Shown one piece after another: positions 37,639 to 47,268 of a stretch of 64,000 nucleotides of DNA. The position numbers and the translations under genes are program-made. Source of the DNA: Lachnospiraceae bacterium (GTDB lineage Bacteria; Bacillota; Clostridia; Lachnospirales; Lachnospiraceae). The notes beneath the pieces are model-generated. The model ran no database searches. It worked only from the letters and a program-made list of their open reading frames with translations, and was not told the DNA's origin. Numbering within the stretch: the first letter of the stretch is position 1; each line of letters begins with the position of its first letter. The stretch is taken from assembly GCA_024691125.1 (NCBI GenBank), contig JAILNV010000007.1, forward strand, positions 1 through 64,000, written 5' to 3'.

Positions 37639-40230
37639 ATGGACTTTAAAAAGGAACTGGCGACAAAGATAATAAGTATTGCGGCTCTGGTGGTACTTGG
37701 TTATATATTCTTTATATCCGTATACAACCAGATAATCGTACAAAGCGGAGGATTCTTCTATGTGATCATATTTGGCGGAATCCTTATTCTTGCGTTTGTA
37801 CTTCTGAGCCTTGTGACTAAGATACTCGACATTTCGGATGAGGTTAACGATAATTTCATGTGGAATATTGTTGAGATCGTCATGCTTTGCTTCAGTGCAT
37901 ATCTGTTTCTTATTTTCAGGCTGTCATATAAATCATCGGTGCCGGCGGAAGAGACCATCATATACCGTGCAGCCGCACTGATGAAAGAGAAAGCCTTAAG
38001 TACCAAGGGAATGGATATGATATCGCATCTCATAACATATCCCTCACAGTATGTTTACGCACGTGTTCTTGCTGCATTTTTCAGGATAACGGATACGGGA
38101 TCCGGAGCATTCGTGACTCTTAATGCCATTATCCTCATCCTTACGGCTTTTGTAATGGACAGGGTTGTAAGAAGAATAGCGGGACGCGCCTGCGGACTGC
38201 TTGCAGCAATATGCACGCTGTTTATTCCGTCGCAGTCCTTTGCGGTATATTCGTACAGCAGCGAATTCTTTCTCTGCTTTGTCATGATACTTACCTTTGA
38301 CATACTGTTACTGGTAACAGATGGTAAGAAGAGAGACAAGAAGAGGATGATCGTATATGATGCGATACTGGGACTGCTTCTCGGGCTTTTATGCTTTACA
38401 GAGCCGCTCACATTTATATGCATAATAGCATTTCTTTTATATTTCCTTTACAGAAGGAAGGTAAAGGATCATTATCCGTGGCATGCATTTGCAGTTGTTT
38501 GCGGTGTGATGCTTGTGACACTGCTGATCTTCAATATATCTAAATCATCTGTCCTCAATAAAGGCTTTGGGGATGTGGTTGGAGGATCGTTCACGAGATT
38601 TTCTGTTTCTAAGAATCCTGAAACAGATGAAAAGTATACCTTTGGTGAGATATTCAAGCGTTTTCACAGTAATCTTGATAACCAGAATACAAACGTAAAC
38701 GATAACTACCTCTTCCTGGAAGGAAAGGACGGAGAGGCTTATACAAAAACAAACAGCGCATGGTTTACCCTCGGCACTCAGATGAGCTATATGTTTATTA
38801 TCGTAATGTCAATAGCATGCGCATATTATATGCTGAGGAATAAACACAGAGAAGTGATCCCGTGTCTTCTGCTTCTGTTTGGAAGCTTTATTATGCTTTT
38901 TTACCGCTCTACGAAGGAGAACAGTACGTATTATCTGTTCGAGGTCCTGATGATCATCGGGTGCACCGGACTTCATTATATGTATATGAACCATCATTCG
39001 GATATTCCCGTGCTTCTTAGCGAAATGGCCAATTCACCCACGATGAGTCCGGCAACGCTGGCAGGAACGCTCGCCCGTGCGAAGGCACTTATATTTGTTG
39101 ACCACAGCAGAGATAAAGAGGCTAAGATCGAAATAAGTGAAGCACAGGCAATAGCTCAGAATTCAATGGATGATCAGTTCACGGCGGACAGCTCTCCGGA
39201 TCAGGGGAACAGAGTAAATGAAAACATAGCATCCGAATTCAGTATTTTCTCGGGTGGTGTGTCCGATTACGAGGACGGTGTGTTCGGAGGACAGGTCGGA
39301 GATATGTTCGGAACAGTTCCGAAGCCCGAGGCAGTTCAGCCGGAAGAACCGGTCAAGGTCGGAACGGGAGATTTTATCGCACAGAGCCTTGATGATATAG
39401 GAAGGCTTGCGGAACAGTATACGGAAGATTCGGCAGGCGGATATACCGATGATGCATATGAAGAGTATCCCGAGGAGTATGCGGATACATATGATGAATA
39501 TTCGGACGAACAGGGTGGCTATACCGAAGAATATGAGGAATATCCGGAAGAGTATGAGGAATATCCTGAAGAATATGAAGAATATCCCGAAGACTATGCG
39601 GAAGATTACGGGGAATATCCGGAGGACTATACAGAAGAGTATGAGGACTATCCTGAGGAGTATGAGGACTATCCCGAAGAGTCAGGCGGAGAATACGGAC
39701 AGTATACCGAAGAACAGCCGCAGCAGTCCGGTGAATATCAGCAGCAGACAGTTGAATATCAGCAGCCGCAGGATGTGCAGAAGCAGGATGAAGGACAGCC
39801 GAGAAAGAAATCGGCGTTCAGCAATACATCGCATGCTCTTGGATTCAATATGGAGAATGGTTTCTTTGATCATGGATTTAAGGAAGGTATTGATTATGAG
39901 ACCACATACTTTGATGAGCCTGAAGCCGATATAGATGAACCCTTACCCGGATATGAGGATGGTCTGTCCATATATGCGGAGGATGACTGGTTTGCTGACG
40001 AAAACGATAATCCGATGCAGAATCCCGGTGCAGTGCCTGCCGCAGAAGAGGCTTATTCCGAATCCGTACAAATGCCGGATGCAGTACCGGCAGCCGAAGA
40101 ACAGCCGGTAGCAGTTGAAACGGCAGAAGCGGCTCAGGGATCGGAGACAGGTACCGGTACCGGACCCGTAAAGAAGAGGGTTATTAAGAAAAAAGTTGTG
40201 AGACGTGTAGTTAAGAAGACTAATTCATAG
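37639..40230 (+). CDS. Polytopic GT-C-like membrane protein with an EYEEYPE repeat tail
   Basis: 863 aa. Residues ~1-450 hold roughly ten hydrophobic segments with loops such as EETIIYRAAALMK and a late cluster (FTLGTQMSYMFIIVMS), resembling the mannosyltransferase-like GT-C fold that uses lipid-linked sugars; no catalytic DD/ED motif is certain. Residues ~450-860 are soluble and acidic, with 21-bp repeats coding EYEEYPE (39529-39678), a Gln/Pro stretch, further DEP-rich sequence, and a very basic end (KKRVIKKKVVRRVVKK). The acidic body with a basic tip suggests an electrostatic interaction domain on the cytoplasmic side. It starts 18 bases after metY, but the function is unrelated on sight. 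Confidence 0.75.
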   Translation: MDFKKELATKIISIAALVVLGYIFFISVYNQIIVQSGGFFYVIIFGGILILAFVLLSLVTKILDISDEVNDNFMWNIVEIVMLCFSAYLFLIFRLSYKSSVPAEETIIYRAAALMKEKALSTKGMDMISHLITYPSQYVYARVLAAFFRITDTGSGAFVTLNAIILILTAFVMDRVVRRIAGRACGLLAAICTLFIPSQSFAVYSYSSEFFLCFVMILTFDILLLVTDGKKRDKKRMIVYDAILGLLLGLLCFTEPLTFICIIAFLLYFLYRRKVKDHYPWHAFAVVCGVMLVTLLIFNISKSSVLNKGFGDVVGGSFTRFSVSKNPETDEKYTFGEIFKRFHSNLDNQNTNVNDNYLFLEGKDGEAYTKTNSAWFTLGTQMSYMFIIVMSIACAYYMLRNKHREVIPCLLLLFGSFIMLFYRSTKENSTYYLFEVLMIIGCTGLHYMYMNHHSDIPVLLSEMANSPTMSPATLAGTLARAKALIFVDHSRDKEAKIEISEAQAIAQNSMDDQFTADSSPDQGNRVNENIASEFSIFSGGVSDYEDGVFGGQVGDMFGTVPKPEAVQPEEPVKVGTGDFIAQSLDDIGRLAEQYTEDSAGGYTDDAYEEYPEEYADTYDEYSDEQGGYTEEYEEYPEEYEEYPEEYEEYPEDYAEDYGEYPEDYTEEYEDYPEEYEDYPEESGGEYGQYTEEQPQQSGEYQQQTVEYQQPQDVQKQDEGQPRKKSAFSNTSHALGFNMENGFFDHGFKEGIDYETTYFDEPEADIDEPLPGYEDGLSIYAEDDWFADENDNPMQNPGAVPAAEEAYSESVQMPDAVPAAEEQPVAVETAEAAQGSETGTGTGPVKKRVIKKKVVRRVVKKTNS
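39529..39678 (+). repeat. In-frame 21-bp repeats coding EYEEYPE
   Basis: Three near-perfect 21-bp units (39529-39591), a degenerate unit, and two further units (39637-39678) encode EYEEYPE/EYEDYPE. Differences fall mostly at third codon positions, which points to older selection for the peptide rather than a recent expansion. Confidence 0.85.
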
Positions 40231-40257
40231 TTTTGGATAAATTCATTAAAATTAGTG

Positions 40258-40286
40258 TTGCATAATCGGTGATTTTTTAATATAAT
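40258..40286 (+). promoter_or_regulatory. Promoter of tRNA-Thr
   Basis: TTGCAT-N17-TATAAT, ending 21 bases before the tRNA. The perfect -10 and exact spacing make this one of the best promoters in the window. Confidence 0.75.
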
Positions 40287-40307
40287 TTTTTGGTAAGTCA
40301 ATTACAG

Positions 40308-40380
<73 letters not shown>

Positions 40381-40393
40381 GTGACTGTTATTT

Positions 40394-40430
40394 GGGGACA
40401 ACACGGGCGCCAGCTTCGAAGTTGTCCTTT
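40394..40430 (+). terminator. Terminator after tRNA-Thr
   Basis: GGACAAC/GTTGTCC with an 18-base GC-rich loop is followed by TTTCTATTT, about 14 bases after the tRNA end. Confidence 0.7.
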
Positions 40431-40433
40431 CTA

Positions 40434-40462
40434 TTTACTAAATTAATGCTTTATGATAAATT
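40434..40462 (+). promoter_or_regulatory. Candidate promoter of argH
   Basis: TTTACT-N17-TAAATT, right after the tRNA terminator and about 48 bases before the argH start. No ARG-box-like palindrome was recognised. Confidence 0.5.
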
Positions 40463-40510
40463 AGATGGTAATTATATGATTCCAACACAGAAAGTAAGAG
40501 GATAATGTAA

Positions 40511-41929
40511 ATGGCTCAATTGTGGGGTGGAAGATTCGAAAAGGAAACGGATGAGCTTGTATATGCTTTTAATGCGTCAATATCCTTTGACAAAAAGCTT
40601 TACAAGCAGGACATAGCCGGAAGCAAGGTACATGCAAGAATGCTTGCGAAACAGGGTATAATTACCGCTGAGGATGAGAAGGCAATACAGCTGGGCCTTG
40701 ATTCCATCCTTGATGATATCGAATTCGGCAATATTGAGATAACCGATGAATATGAGGATATCCACAGCTTCGTTGAGGCTAATCTTACTGAAAGAATAGG
40801 AGAGGCAGGAAAGAAGCTGCATACCGGAAGAAGCAGGAATGATCAGGTCGCTCTTGATATGAGAATGTATACAAGGGATAGGGTTCTTGAAACAAGAGGG
40901 CTTATCATACAGCTTCTCAGCACTCTTGATGATCTGATGGAGAAGCATATAGATACATACATGCCGGGATTCACGCATCTGCAGAAGGCGCAGCCCGTTA
41001 CTCTGGCTCATCATCTTGGAGCATATTTCGAGATGTTTAAGAGAGATTATCAGCGGCTCTATGATATATTTGACCGTATGAATTTCTGCCCGCTCGGAGC
41101 AGGAGCCCTTGCAGGGACCACTTATCCTCTGGACAGGAAATATACAGCCAAGGCACTTGGATTCTACGGACCTACATTAAACAGTATGGATTCTGTATCT
41201 GACAGGGATTATCTGATAGAATATCTGGCAGCTGCCTCAACAATAATGATGCATCTGAGCCGTTTCTGCGAAGAGATAATTATATGGAACAGTAATGAGT
41301 ACCGCTATATTGAAATAGATGATGCATTTTCCACGGGGAGCAGCATAATGCCTCAGAAAAAGAATCCGGATATAGCAGAGCTGATAAGAGGCAAGACCGG
41401 AAGGGTATACGGGGCGCTTATGTCACTGCTCACAACAATGAAAGGAATTCCGCTTGCGTATAATAAGGATATGCAGGAAGACAAGGAACTCGTATTTGAC
41501 GCCATGGATACAGTGAACGGTTGTCTTATGTTATTCAACGGCATGATCAGGTCGATAAAGTTCAATAAGGACATAATGGCAGCCAGTGCAATGAACGGAT
41601 TTACCAATGCCACAGATGCAGCAGATTATCTTGTAGGGAGAGGAGTTCCGTTCCGGGATGCGCATGGTATCATAGGACGGCTTGTGCTTTACTGTATAGA
41701 AAGGAAATGTTCCATTGATGAGTTGTCCTTAGAGGAGCTAAGGGAGATATGTCCGAAGTTCGACGAAGGCGTATATGATGCCATAAGTCTTAAGACCTGT
41801 GTCAGGAGAAGACTCACAATGGGTGCTCCGGGCCACAGGGCAATGGAGGAAGAGATCCTTTCATGCAGGGAATTCCTTAAGAAGGCTAAGGAAGCAGAGA
41901 ATGAGGTAAACAGTTTTTACAATGAATGA
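40511..41929 (+). CDS. argH: Argininosuccinate lyase
   Basis: A 472-aa enzyme of the fumarase/aspartase superfamily that splits argininosuccinate into arginine and fumarate, the last step of arginine synthesis. LWGGRFEKETDELVYAFNASI opens it, LHTGRSRNDQVALDMR is the substrate-binding segment, FTHLQKAQPVTLAHHL carries the catalytic histidine region, and GSSIMPQKKNPDIAELIRGKTGRVYG is the family signature with the catalytic serine loop. argG is not in the window. It has its own promoter after the tRNA. Confidence 0.97.
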   Translation: MAQLWGGRFEKETDELVYAFNASISFDKKLYKQDIAGSKVHARMLAKQGIITAEDEKAIQLGLDSILDDIEFGNIEITDEYEDIHSFVEANLTERIGEAGKKLHTGRSRNDQVALDMRMYTRDRVLETRGLIIQLLSTLDDLMEKHIDTYMPGFTHLQKAQPVTLAHHLGAYFEMFKRDYQRLYDIFDRMNFCPLGAGALAGTTYPLDRKYTAKALGFYGPTLNSMDSVSDRDYLIEYLAAASTIMMHLSRFCEEIIIWNSNEYRYIEIDDAFSTGSSIMPQKKNPDIAELIRGKTGRVYGALMSLLTTMKGIPLAYNKDMQEDKELVFDAMDTVNGCLMLFNGMIRSIKFNKDIMAASAMNGFTNATDAADYLVGRGVPFRDAHGIIGRLVLYCIERKCSIDELSLEELREICPKFDEGVYDAISLKTCVRRRLTMGAPGHRAMEEEILSCREFLKKAKEAENEVNSFYNE

Positions 41930-41994
41930 TGAAGTGATGAAACAGAAGCTATATCATTCTTTAACAATAATACCGGGAAAGTGAGGAGATTATT

Positions 41995-43080
41995 ATGAGT
42001 GAGAAATTAAAGGTAGGAATACTTGGCGGAACGGGAATGGTCGGACAGAGATTTATATCTCTTCTTGAGAACCATCCATGGTTTGAAGTAGTTACGATAG
42101 CGGCCAGCGCAAGGAGTGCCGGCAAGAGGTATGAGGATGCGGTAGGAGACAGGTGGAAGATGACCACTCCCATGCCGGAGGCTGTTAAGGATATTGTTGT
42201 AATGAATGTAAGTGAGGTTGAGAAGGTTGCATCTACCGTCGACTTTGTATTCAGCGCAGTGGATATGACAAAGGATGAGATAAGGGCGATAGAGGAAGAG
42301 TACGCTAAGACCGAGACTCCCGTTGTTTCCAATAACAGTGCCCACAGGTGGACTCCGGATGTTCCTATGATAATTCCCGAGATCAATCCCGAGCATGTTG
42401 AGGTTATAGAGGCACAGAAGAAGAGGCTTGGAACGACCAGAGGCTTTATTGCCGTAAAACCTAACTGTTCAATACAGAGCTATGCTCCCGTACTTGCAGC
42501 ATGGAAGGAATTCGAACCTGTTGAGGTTGTGGCTACGACCTATCAGGCTATTTCGGGTGCTGGCAAGACCTTTAAGGACTGGCCGGAAATGGAAGGAAAT
42601 ATCATTCCTTATATCGGAGGCGAGGAAGAGAAGAGCGAGCAGGAGCCTTTAAGGATACTCGGTAAAGTCGTTGACGGTAAGATAGAGAAGGCATCTTCAC
42701 CGCTTATAACGACCCAGTGTATAAGGGTGCCGGTGTTAAACGGACATACCGCAGCGGTATTTGTAAGGTTTAATAAGAAGCCTACGAAGGAACAGCTTAT
42801 TGAGAAGATGGTGAGCTTCTCGGGTGAGCCGCAGAAGCTTGAGCTTCCGAGTGCACCGAAGCAGTTCATACAGTATCTTGAAGATGATAACCGTCCTCAG
42901 GTAACGATGGATGTTGATTATGAAAGAGGAATGGGTGTATCTATCGGCCGTCTTCGCGAGGATACGTTATTTGATTACAAGTTCGTAGGCCTTTCACATA
43001 ATACCGTAAGAGGAGCTGCGGGCGGAGCTGTACTGTGCGCAGAGCTTTTAAAGGCTAAAGGTTATATTCAGGCGAAATAG
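41995..43080 (+). CDS. asd: Aspartate-semialdehyde dehydrogenase (archaeal/fungal-type subfamily)
   Basis: 361 aa. It reduces aspartyl phosphate to aspartate semialdehyde, the branch point to methionine, threonine and lysine. GILGGTGMVGQRFISLL is the NADP-binding start. The catalytic Cys is in AVKPNCSIQSY and the catalytic His in LNGHTAAVFVRF. The longer form and the sequence around these residues match the subfamily common in archaea and fungi, which also occurs in many Clostridia. GTGAGGAG precedes the ATG. It fits the methionine genes metY and metH nearby. Confidence 0.95.
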   Translation: MSEKLKVGILGGTGMVGQRFISLLENHPWFEVVTIAASARSAGKRYEDAVGDRWKMTTPMPEAVKDIVVMNVSEVEKVASTVDFVFSAVDMTKDEIRAIEEEYAKTETPVVSNNSAHRWTPDVPMIIPEINPEHVEVIEAQKKRLGTTRGFIAVKPNCSIQSYAPVLAAWKEFEPVEVVATTYQAISGAGKTFKDWPEMEGNIIPYIGGEEEKSEQEPLRILGKVVDGKIEKASSPLITTQCIRVPVLNGHTAAVFVRFNKKPTKEQLIEKMVSFSGEPQKLELPSAPKQFIQYLEDDNRPQVTMDVDYERGMGVSIGRLREDTLFDYKFVGLSHNTVRGAAGGAVLCAELLKAKGYIQAK

Positions 43081-43109
43081 TCGTTTGTTTGCGTTAGGCG
43101 GGGGTTACA

Positions 43110-44489
43110 ATGGCATTTAAGCGTATTTCAGAGCTTAAGACACTAAACAATTATTATAACAGGAACGATAATCAGATAGTTGTCCTTTATGGAAGCAGAT
43201 ACAGCGGGAAGCATTCCCTGTTAAGGGAGTTCCTTAAGGGCAAGCGGTTCTTTTACTATGCGGCAAGAGCCTGCTCCGATGAAGAGCAGCTTAAGCAGTG
43301 GTATGACGAGCTGAAGGACGCTCTTCCAAGGAATGAACAGATCAAAGAGGGATATTCGGGCATTATCTCGACCATGATCGCCCAGAAGACAGATATAGGG
43401 AAGAGGATAATAGTTGTTGACGAGTTTCAGAATATAATAAAGGGCGGAAATGAATTTATGGAGGCTGTTGTACAAGGAGCCCACAGCAGGCTTAACCAGG
43501 TACAGAGCCCCGTATTGTTCCTGCTCTGTTCATCGTCTGTATACTGGGTAGAGAACCAGATGGTCGACAGGCTTAAGGAGCTTGCCTTTGAAATATCGGG
43601 ACTGCTAAGGCTTAACAACCTGAGATTTCTTGATTTCACCAAATATTTCAAGAATTATGACATGGAAGCAAGTGTTGAAGCCTATTCAGTAATAGGCGGA
43701 AGCCCCATGCTCTGGGAGCTTTGGGATGATGAGAAGACGGTAGCAGAGAATATATGCAGGCTGGCGCTTAAGGAAGGCGGCCCTTTATACGAATACGGAA
43801 ATAATCTTCTTCCGTCGGAATTAAGAGAGCCGGTTGTATATAATACGATCCTTTCGGCACTTGCCCAGGGAAAGAACAAGCTTAACGATATTTATAAATA
43901 CACAGGCTTCTCAAGAGCCAAGATATCGGTCTATCTTAAGAATCTTATAGAGCTTGAGATGGTAGCGAAGATAGATTCGGTTAATACTGCCGGACATGAG
44001 AATGTTCAGAAGGGTATCTACAGAATAGTTAATCCCTACGCAAGGTTTTGGTATAAATATATATTTAAGAATTATTCGAGGCTTGTATTTACACCTCCGG
44101 AGAAGTTTTTTAACCGTTATATTGCTCCGACCTTTAAAGCATATACGGCATACTGCTTTACGGACGTCTGTGCGGAGTATCTTGATATCCTGAATCAGAT
44201 GGATAAGCTGAGCTTTCGGTATAATCAGCGTGGTGTTTGGGTTGGCAAGGTAGGTACAATTGATACCGTGGCCACGGATGACAACGGACACACCCTTGTT
44301 GCATTATGTAACTGGGAGAATCCTCTTATGAAATATGAGGATTATGAATGGCTGATGTTCTGTATCAAGCAGGCCAAGCTCAATGTGGATGCGATATACC
44401 TGTTTTCGGCAGGGGACTTCGATCTGGAGCTTAAACAGGAAGCAATGATAAAGGATAATATAAGGCTGATCGACGGTTCTCAGCTCTGA
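43110..44489 (+). CDS. Archaeal-ATPase/DUF234-type protein with degenerate motifs
   Basis: 459 aa. The N-terminal ATPase domain has a P-loop-like LYGSRYSGKHSLL, a Walker B VVDEFQNII and a sensor-like FLLCSSS. A winged-helix segment (NDIYKYTGFSRAKISVYLKNLIELEM) and a C-terminal DUF234 region (NPYARFWYKYIF, then DTVATDDNGHTLVALCNW) follow. In this family the P-loop normally ends GKT/GKS, but here GKH places a histidine at the magnesium-binding position. The C-terminal nuclease-like signature, usually E-x-K in an ECKW strand, reads ALCNW. Both active sites therefore look weakened. The family is clear and the function is unknown. It starts 29 bases after asd. Confidence 0.75.
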   Translation: MAFKRISELKTLNNYYNRNDNQIVVLYGSRYSGKHSLLREFLKGKRFFYYAARACSDEEQLKQWYDELKDALPRNEQIKEGYSGIISTMIAQKTDIGKRIIVVDEFQNIIKGGNEFMEAVVQGAHSRLNQVQSPVLFLLCSSSVYWVENQMVDRLKELAFEISGLLRLNNLRFLDFTKYFKNYDMEASVEAYSVIGGSPMLWELWDDEKTVAENICRLALKEGGPLYEYGNNLLPSELREPVVYNTILSALAQGKNKLNDIYKYTGFSRAKISVYLKNLIELEMVAKIDSVNTAGHENVQKGIYRIVNPYARFWYKYIFKNYSRLVFTPPEKFFNRYIAPTFKAYTAYCFTDVCAEYLDILNQMDKLSFRYNQRGVWVGKVGTIDTVATDDNGHTLVALCNWENPLMKYEDYEWLMFCIKQAKLNVDAIYLFSAGDFDLELKQEAMIKDNIRLIDGSQL

Positions 44490-44514
44490 TAAATGACACA
44501 GAGGTACCTGTTAT

Positions 44515-47193
44515 TTGGGAAAGAAACTTATAATTACCGAGAAACCCTCCGTTGCCCGTGATTTTGCCAGAGTTCTTAATGTTAAGGGCAACAGGGACGG
44601 ATATATTGAAAATGATGAATATGTGATCTCCTGGTGCGTGGGCCATCTTGTCGGGATGCTGTATCCGGAAGAGTACGACATAAAATATAAAAACTGGAAG
44701 CTTCAGGATCTTCCTTTCCTGCCCAAAGAGTATAAATACGGTGTTCTTAAGCCGGTGGAAAAGCAGTACGGTATAGTGAACGGACTGCTGCACAGGGAGG
44801 ATATCGATACGGTATACTGGGCAGGCGACTCGGGAAAAGAAGGACAGACCATTGAAGAGAATATACGTAACTTTGGCGGCGTCCGCGACGGAATGAATGA
44901 GCTGCGTGTCTGGATCGATTCGCAGACGGATGATGAGATAATACGTGGGATTCGGGAAGCCAAAGCAATGAGCGAGTACGATAATCTCGGTAAGTCCGGA
45001 ATAATGCGTACGATAGAGGATTATGCCCTTGGTATTAACTTCTCGAGGGTACTGTCGCTTAAGTACGGAAGGATGATAAATGATGCCGCAGCCACGAAAA
45101 AATATGCTGCGATCGCTGTCGGACGTGTGATGACCTGTGTGCTCGGTATGGTAGTGAACAGGGAGCGCGAAATCAGGAATTTCACTGAGACGCCTTTTTT
45201 TCGTGTTATAGGCAATCTGACAGAAGAGAAGATAGCTGCGGAATGGAAGGCGGTTGAGGGCTCGCAATATCATAACAGCCCTCTTTTATATAAAGAGAAC
45301 GGATTTAAGAAGCGTGAGGATGCCGAAAAGCTTATAGAGGAACTTGACGGCAAACCGGCGGTGGTTGAATCGGTGGAGAGATCCACATCAAAGAAGAAAC
45401 CACCACTTTTGTTTAATATAACAGAGCTGTCTGCCGAGTGCGCCAAGCGTTTTAAGATAACACCCAATTCAACGCTTCAGATAGCGCAGGATCTGTATGA
45501 ACAGAAGTTTACCACATATCCCAGAACCGATGCCCGTGTGCTAACTACAGCAGTAGCAAAGGAAATAAATAAGAATCTGAACGGACTTAAGGCATATGAG
45601 CCTACAGCGAAATTCACTGAAAAGATATTAAATGACAGGCTGTATGCAGGCCTTGAAAAGACTCAGTATGTTAAAGATGCGGATGTGACCGATCACTATG
45701 CGATCATACCGACAGGGCAGACAAAGAATCTGTCAGGATTATCGGATCTTCATAAGAAGGTTTATGATCTTATAGTACGCAGATTCCTAAGTATTTTCTA
45801 TCCTCCCGCAGAGTATGTTTCGGTTAAGCTTACGGTATCTGTTGAAAAAGAGAAGCTGTTTTCGACGGCCAAGATACTTTCAAAAAAAGGCTATATGGAA
45901 ATAGCGGGCGTTACGAAACAGAAGGATGATGAGGAAGGTGAGCTTAGCGAGGACGGAAAGAAGAAGGTCCTTGCATGGATAGAGAAGCTTAAGAAGGGCG
46001 ATATGCTCGACGTTGATTCCTATGATATAAAGGAAGGTAAGACATCTCCGCCCAAACGCTATACTGCGGGAACAATGATGCTTGCGATGGAGAACGCCGG
46101 TAATCTTATTGAAGATGAGGAACTGAGAGAGCAGATCAAAAAGACCGGAATAGGAACCTCGGCGACCAGAGGCCAGATCATTAAGAAGCTGGTGGATATA
46201 ACATATCTTAATGAAAATAAGAAGACTCTGATCCTGACGCCGTCGAATCTGGGCGAAATGGTTTTCGAAGTGGTGGATATGAATATTCCCACGCTCCTTA
46301 ACCCTGAAATGACAGCCAACTGGGAGAAGGGACTCGAGGGTATAATCAACGGTACAGTGGACGCATCTGATTACCGTACTAAGCTCGAGGATTATATAAG
46401 ACGTGAAACCGACAGAATGATAGCGGGGGATATGATAACGACTCTCGCAGGAAGGATCAATCCGTTCACAGGCAAGGGAAGCAAAGGTGCAGCAACCCGT
46501 AAGCCTCTGGGACTCAAGTGTCCGAAATGCGGTGGGGAGCTTACGACAACATCTTTCGGATACGGATGCAGCAATTATTGGAACAAAGAGAACAAATGTG
46601 ATTTCTCTGTCGGTAAAATAGCCGGTGTAATTATAAGCGAGGAGGATTTTTCCGCGCTTATTAACAATGGAAGGACGAAGGTTATTGACGGCTTCGTAAG
46701 CTCGAAAAAGAAGAAATTCAGTGCTGCACTGAAGCTTGTAAGAGAAGAGGACGGTAAATACAGGGCTGTTTTTGACTTCGATAATTCAGGAACGTACAGA
46801 AGAAGCGGAAGTCCGGTGCAGGCTTCGGTTAGAAAAGGATCCGGAGAGACAGACGACAATAAAATAACTACAGATATGCAAACGCTTGACGGCCTGCTGT
46901 GTCCGGTATGCTCCGGGAAGCTGCTCAGGAACTCCTCCGGCGAATACATATGTGAGAATCATGGAAGGATATCGAATGGAAGCTGCAGGTTCATGATTGG
47001 GAGCATTCTTGGACACAGGGTTACAGAAGAAGAGCTTAATGAACTTGTCACTAATGGGATTACAGGTGTTATAAATGGATTTACCAGCAAGAAGGGTAGA
47101 CTGTTTGACGCAAGGCTTAAGCTTGACAGGGATGAAAAAGGAAACATAACAGGTATGTCTTTTGATTTTGACAGGACCGAAGCAAAAAATTAA
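44515..47193 (+). CDS. topB: DNA topoisomerase III
   Basis: An 892-aa type IA topoisomerase that decatenates and relaxes DNA through a 5'-phosphotyrosine. The Toprim start KKLIITEKPSVARDFARVLN, the active-site tyrosine in FTTYPRTDARVL (~340) and IGTSATRGQIIKKL place it in the TopB subfamily. Two cysteine-rich C-terminal modules follow (CPKCGGELTTTSFGYGC and CPVCSGKLLRNSSGEYIC, the second with CENHGRISNGSCRF). The start is TTG at 44515 with GAGGT upstream. TopB homologues occur on both chromosomes and mobile elements, but nothing else mobile is present here. Confidence 0.93.
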   Translation: MGKKLIITEKPSVARDFARVLNVKGNRDGYIENDEYVISWCVGHLVGMLYPEEYDIKYKNWKLQDLPFLPKEYKYGVLKPVEKQYGIVNGLLHREDIDTVYWAGDSGKEGQTIEENIRNFGGVRDGMNELRVWIDSQTDDEIIRGIREAKAMSEYDNLGKSGIMRTIEDYALGINFSRVLSLKYGRMINDAAATKKYAAIAVGRVMTCVLGMVVNREREIRNFTETPFFRVIGNLTEEKIAAEWKAVEGSQYHNSPLLYKENGFKKREDAEKLIEELDGKPAVVESVERSTSKKKPPLLFNITELSAECAKRFKITPNSTLQIAQDLYEQKFTTYPRTDARVLTTAVAKEINKNLNGLKAYEPTAKFTEKILNDRLYAGLEKTQYVKDADVTDHYAIIPTGQTKNLSGLSDLHKKVYDLIVRRFLSIFYPPAEYVSVKLTVSVEKEKLFSTAKILSKKGYMEIAGVTKQKDDEEGELSEDGKKKVLAWIEKLKKGDMLDVDSYDIKEGKTSPPKRYTAGTMMLAMENAGNLIEDEELREQIKKTGIGTSATRGQIIKKLVDITYLNENKKTLILTPSNLGEMVFEVVDMNIPTLLNPEMTANWEKGLEGIINGTVDASDYRTKLEDYIRRETDRMIAGDMITTLAGRINPFTGKGSKGAATRKPLGLKCPKCGGELTTTSFGYGCSNYWNKENKCDFSVGKIAGVIISEEDFSALINNGRTKVIDGFVSSKKKKFSAALKLVREEDGKYRAVFDFDNSGTYRRSGSPVQASVRKGSGETDDNKITTDMQTLDGLLCPVCSGKLLRNSSGEYICENHGRISNGSCRFMIGSILGHRVTEEELNELVTNGITGVINGFTSKKGRLFDARLKLDRDEKGNITGMSFDFDRTEAKN

Positions 47194-47268
47194 ACAATTT
47201 TTCAAACAACAGAGTACAATCAGCAGATTTTGTGATAAAATAATATTTACGTAGGCTTGGGAATATTA

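Noticed and set aside
39407-39934. 175-aa plus-strand ORF rich in Arg/Met/Ile
   Set aside because: It is an out-of-frame reading of the EYEEYPE repeats inside the membrane protein gene.
44515-47193. topB as a sign of an integrated mobile element
   Set aside because: No integrase, relaxase, transfer genes or attachment repeats lie around it, and flanking genes are ordinary metabolic genes.
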